Source of the DNA: Rhodocyclaceae bacterium
Lineage (GTDB): Bacteria; Pseudomonadota; Gammaproteobacteria; Burkholderiales; Rhodocyclaceae
DNA: 64,000 bases
Assembly: GCA_023150275.1 (NCBI GenBank)
Contig: JAKLLG010000011.1
Span: forward strand, 56,583 to 120,582
Reading direction: 5' to 3'
The notes under the pieces are model-generated. The model did not search any database. It was not told where the DNA came from and saw only the letters and a program-made list of their open reading frames with translations. Shown one piece after another: positions 50,256 through 58,941 of the stretch. The stretch's first letter is position 1; every line of letters starts with the position of its first letter. Position numbers and translations under genes: made by a program.

Positions 50256-50657
50256 ATGCTGAAAGCCACCTTCGAATTTCTCCGCGACATCGGCCACGAC
50301 ATCGTCGATGCCTTCAAGTGGTTCTTCTCGCCCCATGCCTGGCGGCTGGCGCTTATCGTCCTGTTCAACCTCGGATTCCTGGCGACGCTGATGTACGTGG
50401 CCATCGACCGCTTCGGCTATTCGCGGGAAACCTTCGCGCGCTGCCCCGGCAACAAGAACCTGATTTTTGTTTCCGAGTTCTTTGCCTTCACCTTCTTTGC
50501 GCTGTTCGCCGTGGCGACGGTGGGCGAGGTAGTGAACTGGGTGGACGAGAAACGCCAGGGCATGAAGCCGCCGCCGATGACGGCGATGTTCACCTATAGC
50601 GCCCTGTCGCTCGCCTGCGGCACCGTGGCGCTGCTGTTGATCCTGCGCTGTTCCTGA
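50256..50657 (+). CDS. Two- to three-helix membrane protein of unknown function
   Basis: A 133-residue protein with hydrophobic helices near 28-50, 72-92 and 108-129. No family motif is recognised. A TAGAAT hexamer lies at 50244-50249, only 6 bases before the ATG, so the message may be nearly leaderless; the ribosome binding site is absent. The DUF6116-like gene follows 11 bases downstream and is probably co-transcribed. Confidence 0.65.
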   Translation: MLKATFEFLRDIGHDIVDAFKWFFSPHAWRLALIVLFNLGFLATLMYVAIDRFGYSRETFARCPGNKNLIFVSEFFAFTFFALFAVATVGEVVNWVDEKRQGMKPPPMTAMFTYSALSLACGTVALLLILRCS

Positions 50658-50668
50658 GCGGCTCGACA

Positions 50669-50917
50669 ATGCGCCGTCTGCTTCTCGGGCCCCTGCTCGC
50701 CTGGCTTGCAACGCTGCGCTTTCCCGTGCTGTTCGGGATTACGGCGGTCGTTTTTCTGATCGATCTGCTGGTGCCCGATTTCATACCGTTCGCCGATGAA
50801 ATCCTGCTCGGCCTCGGAACTGCCCTGCTCGCCAACCTGAAGCGCGATGCTTTGCTGCCTAGCCGCGACGGCGACGCGCCTCGTAAAGACACACCCCCGA
50901 CGCCACCGACACGTTGA
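50669..50917 (+). CDS. DUF6116-like small membrane protein
   Basis: An 82-residue protein. [35 protein letters not shown] (key parts [24 protein letters not shown]) resembles the DUF6116 family: one or two hydrophobic helices then an acidic loop and [12 protein letters not shown]. The C-terminal tail is Pro/Thr/Arg-rich. The last 59 bases overlap the 3' end of the convergent rlmB gene, so the tail may be dispensable. Confidence 0.65.
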   Translation: MRRLLLGPLLAWLATLRFPVLFGITAVVFLIDLLVPDFIPFADEILLGLGTALLANLKRDALLPSRDGDAPRKDTPPTPPTR

Positions 50918-51590
50918 GGCTGCTGACGCTGCCGAGCATCGGTATGCGCACCAGCAGATCGCAGGTCTCGCGCGTCAGGCGGCGCATGCCTTCCCCCTCC
51001 GCCCCCATCACCCAGGCAGTCGCCTGCGGCCACTCGGCGGCATAAAGCTCGCTCGCGCCCTCGTCGTCGGTACCGATCACGAAGATGTCCCGCTCCTTCA
51101 ATTCGCGCAGGGTGCGCGCGAGGTTGGTGACGGTGATGTAGGGCACGGTTTCGGCAGCGCCGCTAGCCACCTTGATCGCCGTCTGCGTCAAGCCGCAGGC
51201 ACGATCCTTCGGTGCGATCACGGCATGAGCGCCAACGGCATCGGCAACGCGCAGGCAGGCGCCGAGGTTGTGCGGATCCTGCACGCCGTCGAGCACGAGC
51301 AGGAAGGCCGGCTCTTCCAGCGTATCGAGCACGTCGTCGAGCGTGACGTGGCGTTGCTGTGCCGAGACATGCGCAACGACGCCTTGATGCCGTGCGCCGG
51401 GCGCCATCGATTCGAGCCGCTTGCCATCGACCGGCATCAGCTTCGCGCCGGCATTTTCGGCATGGCGAATCAGGTCGCGCGCGCGCGCATCCTTGCGTTC
51501 GGCGTCCAGATAGATCTCGCGGATGGCCTCGGGGTCATGGCGAAGTTTGGCGAGCACGGCATGAAAGCCGAAGATGGTACGGGTACTCAT
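50859..51590 (-). CDS. rlmB: 23S rRNA (guanosine-2'-O-)-methyltransferase RlmB
   Basis: A 243-residue SpoU/TrmH-family enzyme with a knotted C-terminal domain. [22 protein letters not shown] is the substrate-binding N-terminal part. The family motifs follow: [36 protein letters not shown] and [18 protein letters not shown]. It methylates G2251 of 23S rRNA. In many proteobacteria rlmB lies directly after rnr; here a diguanylate cyclase and a palindromic element intervene, so it must use its own promoter or long readthrough. Confidence 0.94.
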   Translation of the reverse strand: MSTRTIFGFHAVLAKLRHDPEAIREIYLDAERKDARARDLIRHAENAGAKLMPVDGKRLESMAPGARHQGVVAHVSAQQRHVTLDDVLDTLEEPAFLLVLDGVQDPHNLGACLRVADAVGAHAVIAPKDRACGLTQTAIKVASGAAETVPYITVTNLARTLRELKERDIFVIGTDDEGASELYAAEWPQATAWVMGAEGEGMRRLTRETCDLLVRIPMLGSVSSLNVSVASGVCLYEARRRRG

Positions 51591-51746
51591 GGCGATTTCC
51601 GGGCATTTCAGAAAGAAGCGAAGTGTATCAGGCGCGCCTTGCCGGCTGGCGGAATGCCGACGATGGCGGGCGTGGCGGATTGACGTGCACCTATGCCAAA
51701 GGTATTATCCGGGCCATCAAACCCAGAACGAAAGCAGGGCTTCCGG

Positions 51747-52745
51747 ATGAAGCGCGCTAAAAGTAGTTCTCATGTCTTTGCCGTTCGCCTGATGCAGCAC
51801 ATGGTCGTGCCGACCTTCGTGCTCGACGCCGAGCGCAATGTGCTGATCTGGAACCATGCCTGCGAGCGGCTTACCGGCGTGATGGCCGACGAAGTCATCG
51901 GTACGCGGAATCACTGGTGTGCATTCTATGACTCGCCGCGCTACTGCCTTGCCGATCTGCTCGCACTGGGGCAAACCGAGGAACTCGCCGCGCTCTACGC
52001 CGAGCATACCGAACCCGGAGTGAGCGGCAACGGCCTGCGTGCGGAGAACTGGTGCACGATGCCGCGTGCCGACCGGCGCCTCTATCTCGCAATCGATGCC
52101 GGGCCGATCTACGACGATAGCGGCAAGCTGATCGCTGTCGTCGAGACGGTGCGCGACATGACGGAGCAGAAGCTGGCGCAGATGGCGCTGCAGAATCTCG
52201 CGGCGCGTGATGGACTGACCGGCATTGCCAACCGGCGCACCTTTGACGATCGCATCGAGCTCGAATGGCTGCGCTCGCAACGCGAAAGACAGCCGCTGTC
52301 GATGTTGCTCATCGATGTCGACTTCTTCAAGCGCTACAACGACAGCTACGGCCATCAGCAGGGCGATGAATGTCTGCGACAGATTGCGTCAACGGTCGAG
52401 GGCGCCTTGTTCCGCCCGGCGGACCTTGCTGCGCGCTACGGCGGCGAGGAGTTCGCGGTCATCATGCCCAACACCAATAGCCCGGGGGCGAAAGCAGTGG
52501 CCACGCGCATATGCGAACGCATTCGCGCGCTGAATCTTGCGCACGCGCACTCCGACGTTGCAAATCACGTAACGATCAGCGTCGGTGTGGCGACGATGAC
52601 CCCCGGTGCCGAGGCCGCCAGATTGCAATCATTTCCGGATCTGATCGCCGCCGCCGATGCCGCACTGTACGCTGCCAAGCACGCAGGGCGCGATCGCCAC
52701 GTCGTCGCCGACGCGGCCGCTTGCGAGAACGCTACAGCGGTCTAG
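51747..52745 (+). CDS. PAS-GGDEF diguanylate cyclase
   Basis: A 332-residue soluble protein. A PAS domain covers about 15-140 (PTFVLDAERNVLIWNHACERL, DMTEQK) and a GGDEF domain 155-320. The active loop is YGGEEFAV, and the inhibitory I-site R-x-x-D (RPAD) lies exactly five residues before GGEEF, so product inhibition is expected. RDGLTGIANRRTFD and IDVDFFKRYNDSYGHQQGD are intact. It makes cyclic di-GMP. It lies on the strand opposite to rlmB and rnr, between them. Its TAG stop codon is formed by the first bases of the palindromic element, so the C-terminus may have been altered by that insertion. Confidence 0.92.
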   Translation: MKRAKSSSHVFAVRLMQHMVVPTFVLDAERNVLIWNHACERLTGVMADEVIGTRNHWCAFYDSPRYCLADLLALGQTEELAALYAEHTEPGVSGNGLRAENWCTMPRADRRLYLAIDAGPIYDDSGKLIAVVETVRDMTEQKLAQMALQNLAARDGLTGIANRRTFDDRIELEWLRSQRERQPLSMLLIDVDFFKRYNDSYGHQQGDECLRQIASTVEGALFRPADLAARYGGEEFAVIMPNTNSPGAKAVATRICERIRALNLAHAHSDVANHVTISVGVATMTPGAEAARLQSFPDLIAAADAALYAAKHAGRDRHVVADAAACENATAV

Positions 52746-52909
52746 CAGCCTGTCGGGCTTAAAGGAAATCGGCTGCAAAACGAGGGATGCCGGTCCATAT
52801 TTCCGCGGTTTTTGGTGCGAATAGAACGACTATTCGCTTGAAACCCGCGAAAATCTGTCCTCGGCCCCCTCATTTTTCGCTTCGATTCTTCAAGTCCGAC
52901 AGGCTGCTA
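52743..52909. mobile_element. MITE-like palindromic element flanked by TA
   Basis: A 163-bp element (52745-52907) between TA dinucleotides. The ends TAGCAGCCTGTCGGGCTT (52743-52760) and AAGTCCGACAGGCTGCTA (52892-52909) are inverted repeats with 17 of 18 matches, and similarity continues inward for about 45 bases. The centre has GCGAATAG-AACGA-CTATTCGC (52817-52837). No coding capacity. TA flanks are typical of Tc1/mariner-IS630-type target duplication. It lies at the 3' end of the diguanylate cyclase gene and 47 bases from the rnr stop. Confidence 0.72.
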
Positions 52910-52955
52910 GGGTCTGTTCACTCGGTGCTTGCGCAGACTTAGAACAGCCCCTGGG

Positions 52956-55175
52956 TCAGCGCGGCCCCCGCCGTCCCCACGCTTCGCCGTCGGCAAGCAC
53001 GAAGTCGATGCGCCCGCTCTCAAGATCGGCCTTGACCAGTTTTACACGCAGGCGATCGCCGAGCCGGTAGCGCTTGCCGCTGCGCTCGCCGAGCATCTGG
53101 TGCTTGACGTTGTCGAACTGGAAGTAGTCCTCCCCGAGTTCGGAGACGTGTACCAGGCCCTCGACGTAAACCGAATCCAGCGCAACGAAAACGCCGAAGG
53201 GCACCACGGCGGCGATCGTTCCGTCGAATTCCTCGCCGATGCGTTCCTTCATGTAGTAGCACTTCAGCCAGTTGTCGACATCGCGCGTCGCCTCGTCGGC
53301 ACGGCGCTCGGTCATCGAGCAGTGCAGGCCGACGTCGTCCCAACTACCGGGGTTGTAGCGTTCGCCTTTCAACACGGCCTTGATTGAGCGATGCACGAGC
53401 AGATCCGGATAACGGCGGATCGGCGAGGTGAAGTGCGTGTAGTGCTCGTAGGCGAGACCGAAGTGGCCGACGTTGTCCGGGCTGTACTGTGCCTGGCGCA
53501 GCGAACGCAGCATGACCGTCTGCAACAACTGGGCATCCGGACGCGGCTTGATCTTCGCCAGCAGCGCCGCGTAGTCCTTGGCATGCGGTTCATCGCCGCC
53601 ACTCAGACCAAGACCGAATTCCTTCAGGAAACTGCGCAGGCTTTCCAGCTTTTCCGGCGTCGGCCCCTCGTGAATGCGGTAGAGGCAGGGCTGTTCATGT
53701 TCCTGCAGGAAGGCCGAAGCACAGACGTTGGCGGCAAGCATGCATTCCTCAATCAGGCGATGCGCATCGTTGCGCACGACCGGCACGATGTTGTCGATCT
53801 TGCCCTGCTCGTTGAAGAGCATCATCGTCTCGGTCGTCTCGAAGTCGATCGCGCCGCGCTTGCCACGTGCCTTGGCGAGCGTCTGATAGAGACTGTAGAG
53901 CGCCTGCAGGTGGGGTTGCAACGCCCTATGCACCTCGGTTTCGGGCTCGACAGCACCCGAGAGCCAGTTCCACACCTGCGTGTAGGTGAGCCGCGCCTTG
54001 GAATGAAACACCGCCGGGTAAAAGCGGTATTTCTTGATCGATCCGGTCGGCGTGACGATCATGTCGCAGACCATCGCCAGCCGGTCGACTTCCGGGTTCA
54101 GCGAGCAGAGGCCGTTGGAGAGTTTTTCCGGCAGCATCGGAATCACCCGGCGCGGGAAATAGACCGAGTTGCCGCGGGCCATCGCTTCCTTGTCGAGCGC
54201 CATGCCCGGCCGCACATAGTGGCTGACGTCGGCGATGGCGACCACCAGCCGCCAGCCCTTGCCCTGCTTCTCGGCCCATACGGCATCGTCGAAGTCCTTG
54301 GCCGTTTCGCCGTCGATGGTCACCAGCGGCAGGTCGCGCAGATCCTCGCGGCCCTCCCACTCCGATTTCTTCACCTTGTCCGGCAGGTCTTTCGTTTCGT
54401 CGAGCGCCTTCTTCGGGAACTCGAAGGGCAGATCGTGCTTCCTGAGCGCGATCTCGATCTCCATGCCCGGATCGGCATAGTTGCCGAGCACCTCGACGAT
54501 ACGGCCGATCGGCTGCGAATACTTGGTCGGCTGCTCGATGATCTCGACGACGACAACCTGCCCGGCCTTCGTCTTCAGTTTGCTTTTCTTGTCGTCCGGC
54601 GGAATCAGAATGTCCTGGTTGATCTTGCGGTTCTCGGGCACCACGAAGGCGATGCCGTGCTCAACGAAGACTCGTCCAACGACACGGTTGTTCACATGCT
54701 CCAGCACCTCGACCACGGCGCCCTCGCGACGCCCCTTGCGGTCGAGGCCGGTGACGCGGATGAGTACGCGATCACCATGCAGCACGCGGCTCATCTGCTT
54801 CGGTTCGAGATAGATGTCATCGCCCTCCTCGTCCGGAACGAGGAAGCCGTAGCCATCCTTGTGGCCCTCGACGCGTCCGGCAATCAGGCTTGCACGCTCG
54901 GGCACGATGTACGAGCCCTTGCGGTTCTGCATCAGTTCGCCCTCGCGTTCCATCGCCGCAAGACGGCGGCGGAACATGTCGAACTCCGGATTCCTGATAT
55001 CGAGCAGGTTGCAGAGCTGGTCGAAACTGACTGGCTTGCCTTCACCTTCCAGCGTGATCAGCACGTATTCACGCGACGGCAGCGGGAACTCGTACTTCTG
55101 CACCTCGCGCTCGAAGAACGGATCGGCGCGACGAATTTTTGAAAGTTTCTTTATTGACATTTTGTTCTGTTCCAT
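52956..55175 (-). CDS. rnr: Ribonuclease R
   Basis: A 739-residue 3'-5' exoribonuclease. Cold-shock domains lie near the N-terminus (GRVEGHKDGYGFLVPDEEGDDIYL). The RNB catalytic core has PLVTIDGETAKDFDDAVWAEK (Mg-binding Asp cluster), ADVSHYVRPGMALDKEAMARGNSVYFPRRVIPMLP (key part GNSVYFPRRVIPMLP) and HFTSPIRRYPDLLVHRSIK. A C-terminal S1 domain (FDGTIAAVVPFGVFVAL) closes it. It degrades structured RNA and rRNA fragments. The usual Lys-rich tail is short here. Start at ATG 55175; an internal ATG at 55160 would also be possible. It is divergent from tRNA-Leu, whose promoter lies over its first codons. Confidence 0.95.
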   Translation of the reverse strand: MEQNKMSIKKLSKIRRADPFFEREVQKYEFPLPSREYVLITLEGEGKPVSFDQLCNLLDIRNPEFDMFRRRLAAMEREGELMQNRKGSYIVPERASLIAGRVEGHKDGYGFLVPDEEGDDIYLEPKQMSRVLHGDRVLIRVTGLDRKGRREGAVVEVLEHVNNRVVGRVFVEHGIAFVVPENRKINQDILIPPDDKKSKLKTKAGQVVVVEIIEQPTKYSQPIGRIVEVLGNYADPGMEIEIALRKHDLPFEFPKKALDETKDLPDKVKKSEWEGREDLRDLPLVTIDGETAKDFDDAVWAEKQGKGWRLVVAIADVSHYVRPGMALDKEAMARGNSVYFPRRVIPMLPEKLSNGLCSLNPEVDRLAMVCDMIVTPTGSIKKYRFYPAVFHSKARLTYTQVWNWLSGAVEPETEVHRALQPHLQALYSLYQTLAKARGKRGAIDFETTETMMLFNEQGKIDNIVPVVRNDAHRLIEECMLAANVCASAFLQEHEQPCLYRIHEGPTPEKLESLRSFLKEFGLGLSGGDEPHAKDYAALLAKIKPRPDAQLLQTVMLRSLRQAQYSPDNVGHFGLAYEHYTHFTSPIRRYPDLLVHRSIKAVLKGERYNPGSWDDVGLHCSMTERRADEATRDVDNWLKCYYMKERIGEEFDGTIAAVVPFGVFVALDSVYVEGLVHVSELGEDYFQFDNVKHQMLGERSGKRYRLGDRLRVKLVKADLESGRIDFVLADGEAWGRRGPR

Positions 55176-55181
55176 TAAAAT
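55154..55181 (+). promoter_or_regulatory. tRNA-Leu promoter overlapping the rnr start
   Basis: TTGACA (55154-55159), 16 bases, TAAAAT (55176-55181): a near-consensus sigma-70 promoter ending 15 bases before the tRNA. The -35 lies in codons 6-7 of rnr on the other strand and the -10 touches its start codon. Confidence 0.78.
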
Positions 55182-55196
55182 CTCGCCTTCTTCGCT

Positions 55197-55281
<85 letters not shown>

Positions 55282-55293
55282 TGAAATCTTTTG

Positions 55294-55321
55294 AAAAAGC
55301 CGACCGACAGGTCGGCTTTTT
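55294..55321 (+). terminator. Terminator of tRNA-Leu
   Basis: GCCGACC-GACA-GGTCGGC flanked by AAAAA and TTTTT (stem 55299-55316). A strong intrinsic terminator 13 bases after the tRNA. Confidence 0.9.
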
Positions 55322-55378
55322 CATTTTCGGCATCCCCTGCTGTGCAGTATTCGCATTCGCGCTGTCCGATCTCCATCA

Positions 55379-57073
55379 TCAGATTGATGCCGTGTTACCC
55401 GGAGCAATTCTTATCAGGCCGATTTTCTCCAGAAACAACAGAGTTCGCACAGTGGCGGCGGGATAGGTATTTTCACTGATTGCGCCTGCCAAATCAGACA
55501 CGGAGACCGCTTTGTTGCTCGTCAGGAAACGCAATATGGCGTCGCAGGCTTCTGCCGAAAGCACACTACCATATCCGAAATTGGTCACCGAACAACCGCG
55601 AAGTCGAAATTGAGTTTCCTGCTCATCAATTCCTTCGACTTTGCTCACGATGTCGCCAGCGGAAACAGCGCAGGTCGGGTATTCCGAAAACAGCCAATAG
55701 GGATCAGCGCGCCTTGGATTGACGATCGACACATTGCGGATCGCCTGATTGCTTCTTGCCGAACCACGCTTTTGCCGCATCTGGGTCCATAACTCTTGAT
55801 ATTGGCGCACAATCACAGCCCAATCAAAGTCACTCCGAACTCGCTCAATCGCTCGGCCCGCCATCCGTGTGCGCAGATCCTTATCCCTGGCCAAGAGAAC
55901 TGCGGCTTTTACAGTCGCATCAATATCGACAGATACAAACAAGCTGCCATAGCCAATGTACTTGTCGTAATTGTCGATTCCTTCTTCATGTCTGACCGCC
56001 AGATCTGTTCCGAAACCAGGTGGTGGCGTACGCGTTGGGACGCGAAAGCCGTCCACACCATCTCTCACCGTATCCCGGTAACCATCCCAGTCACTCACAA
56101 TCGAAGGTAGCCCAGATGCCATCGCCTCAATCGGCGTCAACCCGAAAGTTTCCTGAATATTGTCGGATAGAGAGATGAAGATATCTGCAGCGTGCCAGAT
56201 TCCTCTGCGCACATCAGATTCTCGTCCATCAGGAAAATGACACAGAACATCAGGGCACAAGGCTGCCGCACTGTCTCGAAAAGCAGCCTCGATCGCAGCA
56301 TTGGCGAACCAACCCGCTTGAACAAGGTGCACTCGCTTTCCGGTTTGTCTCTGTGCCTCCTGAACGGCAAGCAACATTGGAAACGGATTTGCCTTCGCGT
56401 GGAACGACAGGCGTCCTACAAAAAGAAAAACGACGTCGTCGTCACCAATCGATAAACGGTCGCGCCATTGCTTTCGCTCTACGCCGTTTGGGCGCAGAGC
56501 ATCTGCATCCACACCAAGCGGCACTACTGTCAATTGCGGAAGTAAAGGCATCTTTCCTGAAAATCGGCGTGCAATCCTTTCACCTTCTGATTCGAGAAGA
56601 CGTCTTACCGCCTGCAATACCGGGCGAGAAGTACAAACGAGCATATCCCAGGGCTCAACGGGAGCCGTCAGCATGTCGGCGATTGCGTCAATAGCACCGT
56701 GGGAAGAAATCGTATGCGTAATTCCAAACAGCGAAAAAGCCGACGGATCACCTCTCCCCCGCTTCCATGCCATTTCGGCAATCATCGGCCCGGGGAGATA
56801 TAAAGTGCCAAGGTCACCGATTGCGTGCAACTCGTGGCCCAAGGCGTAGGAAACCCGGGAACTTCCAGCGCCAAATTTCCTGCAAAGCCCGGCAAAGGAC
56901 TGGGCTGCCTTTGGTGTAGAAACGACACACCGAAACTCGTCAACCCCGCTATGCCGAACAAAACCACGAAGAAATCCTTCACCCGCGGACTGGCGCCCCA
57001 TCAACTTAGGCCGATCGGTCAGGTATGCGTCATCGGCAAAGAAAATTGCGGCGTTAGCTGCCTGCTGCTTCAT
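55379..57073 (-). CDS. Glycosyltransferase family 4 protein with C-terminal winged-helix-like domain
   Basis: A 564-residue cytoplasmic glycosyltransferase. The C-terminal GT-B half has VPLGVDADALRPN, VVFLFVGRLSFHAKANPFPML and the donor-binding ETFGLTPIEAMASGLPSIVSDWDGYRDTVRDGVDGF (E-x7-E pattern). Residues about 480-560 (ACDAILRFLTSNKAVSVSDL, TVRTLLFLEKIGLIRI) look like a winged helix, not usual in GT4 enzymes. It may glycosylate a secreted surface protein, since it is next to a type I secretion operon and RTX-like protein. Base composition is slightly AT-richer than flanking genes. It is divergent from the ABC gene and shares a CRP-type site with it. Confidence 0.82.
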   Translation of the reverse strand: MKQQAANAAIFFADDAYLTDRPKLMGRQSAGEGFLRGFVRHSGVDEFRCVVSTPKAAQSFAGLCRKFGAGSSRVSYALGHELHAIGDLGTLYLPGPMIAEMAWKRGRGDPSAFSLFGITHTISSHGAIDAIADMLTAPVEPWDMLVCTSRPVLQAVRRLLESEGERIARRFSGKMPLLPQLTVVPLGVDADALRPNGVERKQWRDRLSIGDDDVVFLFVGRLSFHAKANPFPMLLAVQEAQRQTGKRVHLVQAGWFANAAIEAAFRDSAAALCPDVLCHFPDGRESDVRRGIWHAADIFISLSDNIQETFGLTPIEAMASGLPSIVSDWDGYRDTVRDGVDGFRVPTRTPPPGFGTDLAVRHEEGIDNYDKYIGYGSLFVSVDIDATVKAAVLLARDKDLRTRMAGRAIERVRSDFDWAVIVRQYQELWTQMRQKRGSARSNQAIRNVSIVNPRRADPYWLFSEYPTCAVSAGDIVSKVEGIDEQETQFRLRGCSVTNFGYGSVLSAEACDAILRFLTSNKAVSVSDLAGAISENTYPAATVRTLLFLEKIGLIRIAPGNTASI

Positions 57074-57098
57074 GGCATTGTCTTGTCGTAATCAAAAA

Positions 57099-57114
57099 TG
57101 TGAGAAATATCACA
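57099..57114. promoter_or_regulatory. Perfect CRP/Vfr-type binding site
   Basis: TGTGA-GAAATA-TCACA, with flanking A/T (AAA before, AAA after), equals the E. coli CRP consensus half-sites exactly. It lies between the divergent glycosyltransferase (starts 57073) and secretion ABC gene (starts 57271). A CRP/Vfr/FNR-family regulator could couple both to cyclic AMP or another signal. Confidence 0.65.
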
Positions 57115-57270
57115 AAAGGTTCTCGTAAACCGCAATATGTGCGGCGCGGCCACGTATTGTTCGGGCGACGGTATGGTAGCATCCAGAGCACCTCCGGCGC
57201 CGCTCCTCTCTCTGCAGTTCAGTGGTCAGAATGATTGGTTGAAGGACCCCGTCTGAAAGCAAACCATCCG

Positions 57271-58941
57271 ATGTTCGATCTAATTTCGAGATTTAGGCCG
57301 TTTTTTGTATATGCAGGCTTCTTCAGCCTGTTTATCAACATCCTGCTACTGATTCCATCAATTTACATGCTTCAGGTATTCGACCGCGTGCTCACCAGTC
57401 GGAGCGGCGAAACGTTGGCGATGCTCACTGTGGGCGCGCTGATCGCACTGGTTGTAATGGGTGCGCTCGATCTAATCCGGTCACGCTTGCTCGCTGCTGC
57501 CGGTATTGCCTTGGACAGCATGCTAGGGCCTAAAGTGCTGGATGGCCTCCTGAGCAACTCTGCAAAGCTCGGCAGTTCAGATTACGTCCATGGACTAAGG
57601 GATGTGGCCTCGCTTCGTGCCTTCCTGACAGGCAACGGCATCATTTCTTTGTTTGATGCACCATGGCTCCCCTTTTACATACTACTGATTTTCTTTTTTC
57701 ACCCGGCAATGGGTATAACCGCAATTTTCGGAGCGGCAGCCCTGGTTCTGCTCGCTTACTTCAACGAACGCGTTACACGAAAGCCCATCGAGAATCTCCA
57801 GGCGAGTTCCCGGGTCGCATCCCGCTTCATTGATTCCAGCCTGAGGAATGCAGAGGTCGTCGGCGCACTGGGGATGCTTGGCGCAATCACCCAGCAGTGG
57901 GAAAAGCAGAATCGGCAAGTTCAAGAACATCAGGCAACAGTTGGACAACTTGCGGGCCGCATGGGCGGCGTCACCAAGGTTGCCCGACAGGCCATCCAGA
58001 TTCTGATGCTCTGTGTCGGAGCCGCTCTCGTCATTGAACAGCATGTCAGCGGCGGCGTCATGATGGCCGCCACGATCATACTGAGCAGAGCGCTGGCACC
58101 GGTCGAATCGATGATTGCCAGCTGGAAGCAAATGGTTGATGCGCGCAGCGCTTTCAATCGGCTTGATGCATTGCTCAAGGAACAGCATGCAAAGAACGAG
58201 CAGACGGAACTTCCCACTCCGTGCGGCGAGCTAAGTTGCGAACGCATCGTTTTTACGATTCCGCGCACCGACCGCCCGATCATCAAGGGAATTTCGTTTC
58301 AGATCTCATCTGGCGAATCGATTGGCATGATCGGACCCAGCGCATCCGGGAAATCAACGCTTGCACGGCTACTGATCGGGCTTTGGCATCCGACCTCCGG
58401 AACGGTCCGGCTCGACGGTGCGGATATTTCGCTGTGGCCGCGGGAATCGCTCGGCCCGTGGATCGGCTACCTGCCGCAGGATGTCGAGCTATTCCCCGGG
58501 ACTGTCGCGGAAAACATCTGCCGCATGAAAGAACTCGACTCCGAAGCCGTCATCCACGCTGCCCAAAGGGCTAATGCACACGATATGATTCTGCGACTCC
58601 CCAAGGGCTATGACACTCCTGTTGGTGAAGGAGGTGCAGCCCTTTCTGGGGGACAACGTCAACGAGTTGCGCTCGCGCGCGCTCTTTACGGCTCGCCTCG
58701 CCTCGTTGTGCTCGACGAGCCAAATGCGAACCTTGATGCCGAGGGCGAATCTGCGTTGGTTCGCGCGATGAATTCGCTGAAAAAAGAGGGCATTACCGTC
58801 ATTGTCGTGTCCCATCGCCCGTCGTTGCTGGCAGGCGTCGATAAATTACTGGTATTGCGGGAAGGGACCATCGAAGCATTTGGCCCCCGCAATGAAGTCC
58901 TCGCAAAGTTTACGCCCCCCGCAATCGCACGTGCAGTATGA
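57271..58941 (+). CDS. Type I secretion ABC transporter/permease (PrtD-like)
   Basis: A 556-residue inner-membrane exporter. The N-terminal half has six transmembrane helices (FVYAGFFSLFINILLLIPSIYMLQVFDRV is typical of PrtD/AprD). The ATPase half has Walker A IGPSASGKSTLARLLIG, Q-loop YLPQDVELF, signature LSGGQRQRVALARAL and Walker B RLVVLDEPNANLDAEGE. No C39 peptidase or inactive C39-like domain is present, as in the protease/adhesin-exporting branch. It exports an unfolded substrate with the HlyD adaptor. I start at ATG 57271; the ribosome binding site is weak. It overlaps the adaptor gene by 4 bases. Confidence 0.92.
   Translation: MFDLISRFRPFFVYAGFFSLFINILLLIPSIYMLQVFDRVLTSRSGETLAMLTVGALIALVVMGALDLIRSRLLAAAGIALDSMLGPKVLDGLLSNSAKLGSSDYVHGLRDVASLRAFLTGNGIISLFDAPWLPFYILLIFFFHPAMGITAIFGAAALVLLAYFNERVTRKPIENLQASSRVASRFIDSSLRNAEVVGALGMLGAITQQWEKQNRQVQEHQATVGQLAGRMGGVTKVARQAIQILMLCVGAALVIEQHVSGGVMMAATIILSRALAPVESMIASWKQMVDARSAFNRLDALLKEQHAKNEQTELPTPCGELSCERIVFTIPRTDRPIIKGISFQISSGESIGMIGPSASGKSTLARLLIGLWHPTSGTVRLDGADISLWPRESLGPWIGYLPQDVELFPGTVAENICRMKELDSEAVIHAAQRANAHDMILRLPKGYDTPVGEGGAALSGGQRQRVALARALYGSPRLVVLDEPNANLDAEGESALVRAMNSLKKEGITVIVVSHRPSLLAGVDKLLVLREGTIEAFGPRNEVLAKFTPPAIARAV

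Noticed and set aside
52911..52950. GGTCTGTTC ... GAACAGCCC as an IS end or rnr terminator
   Set aside because: Imperfect, no transposase and no clear second end in the window; may be a weak rnr terminator but not callable.
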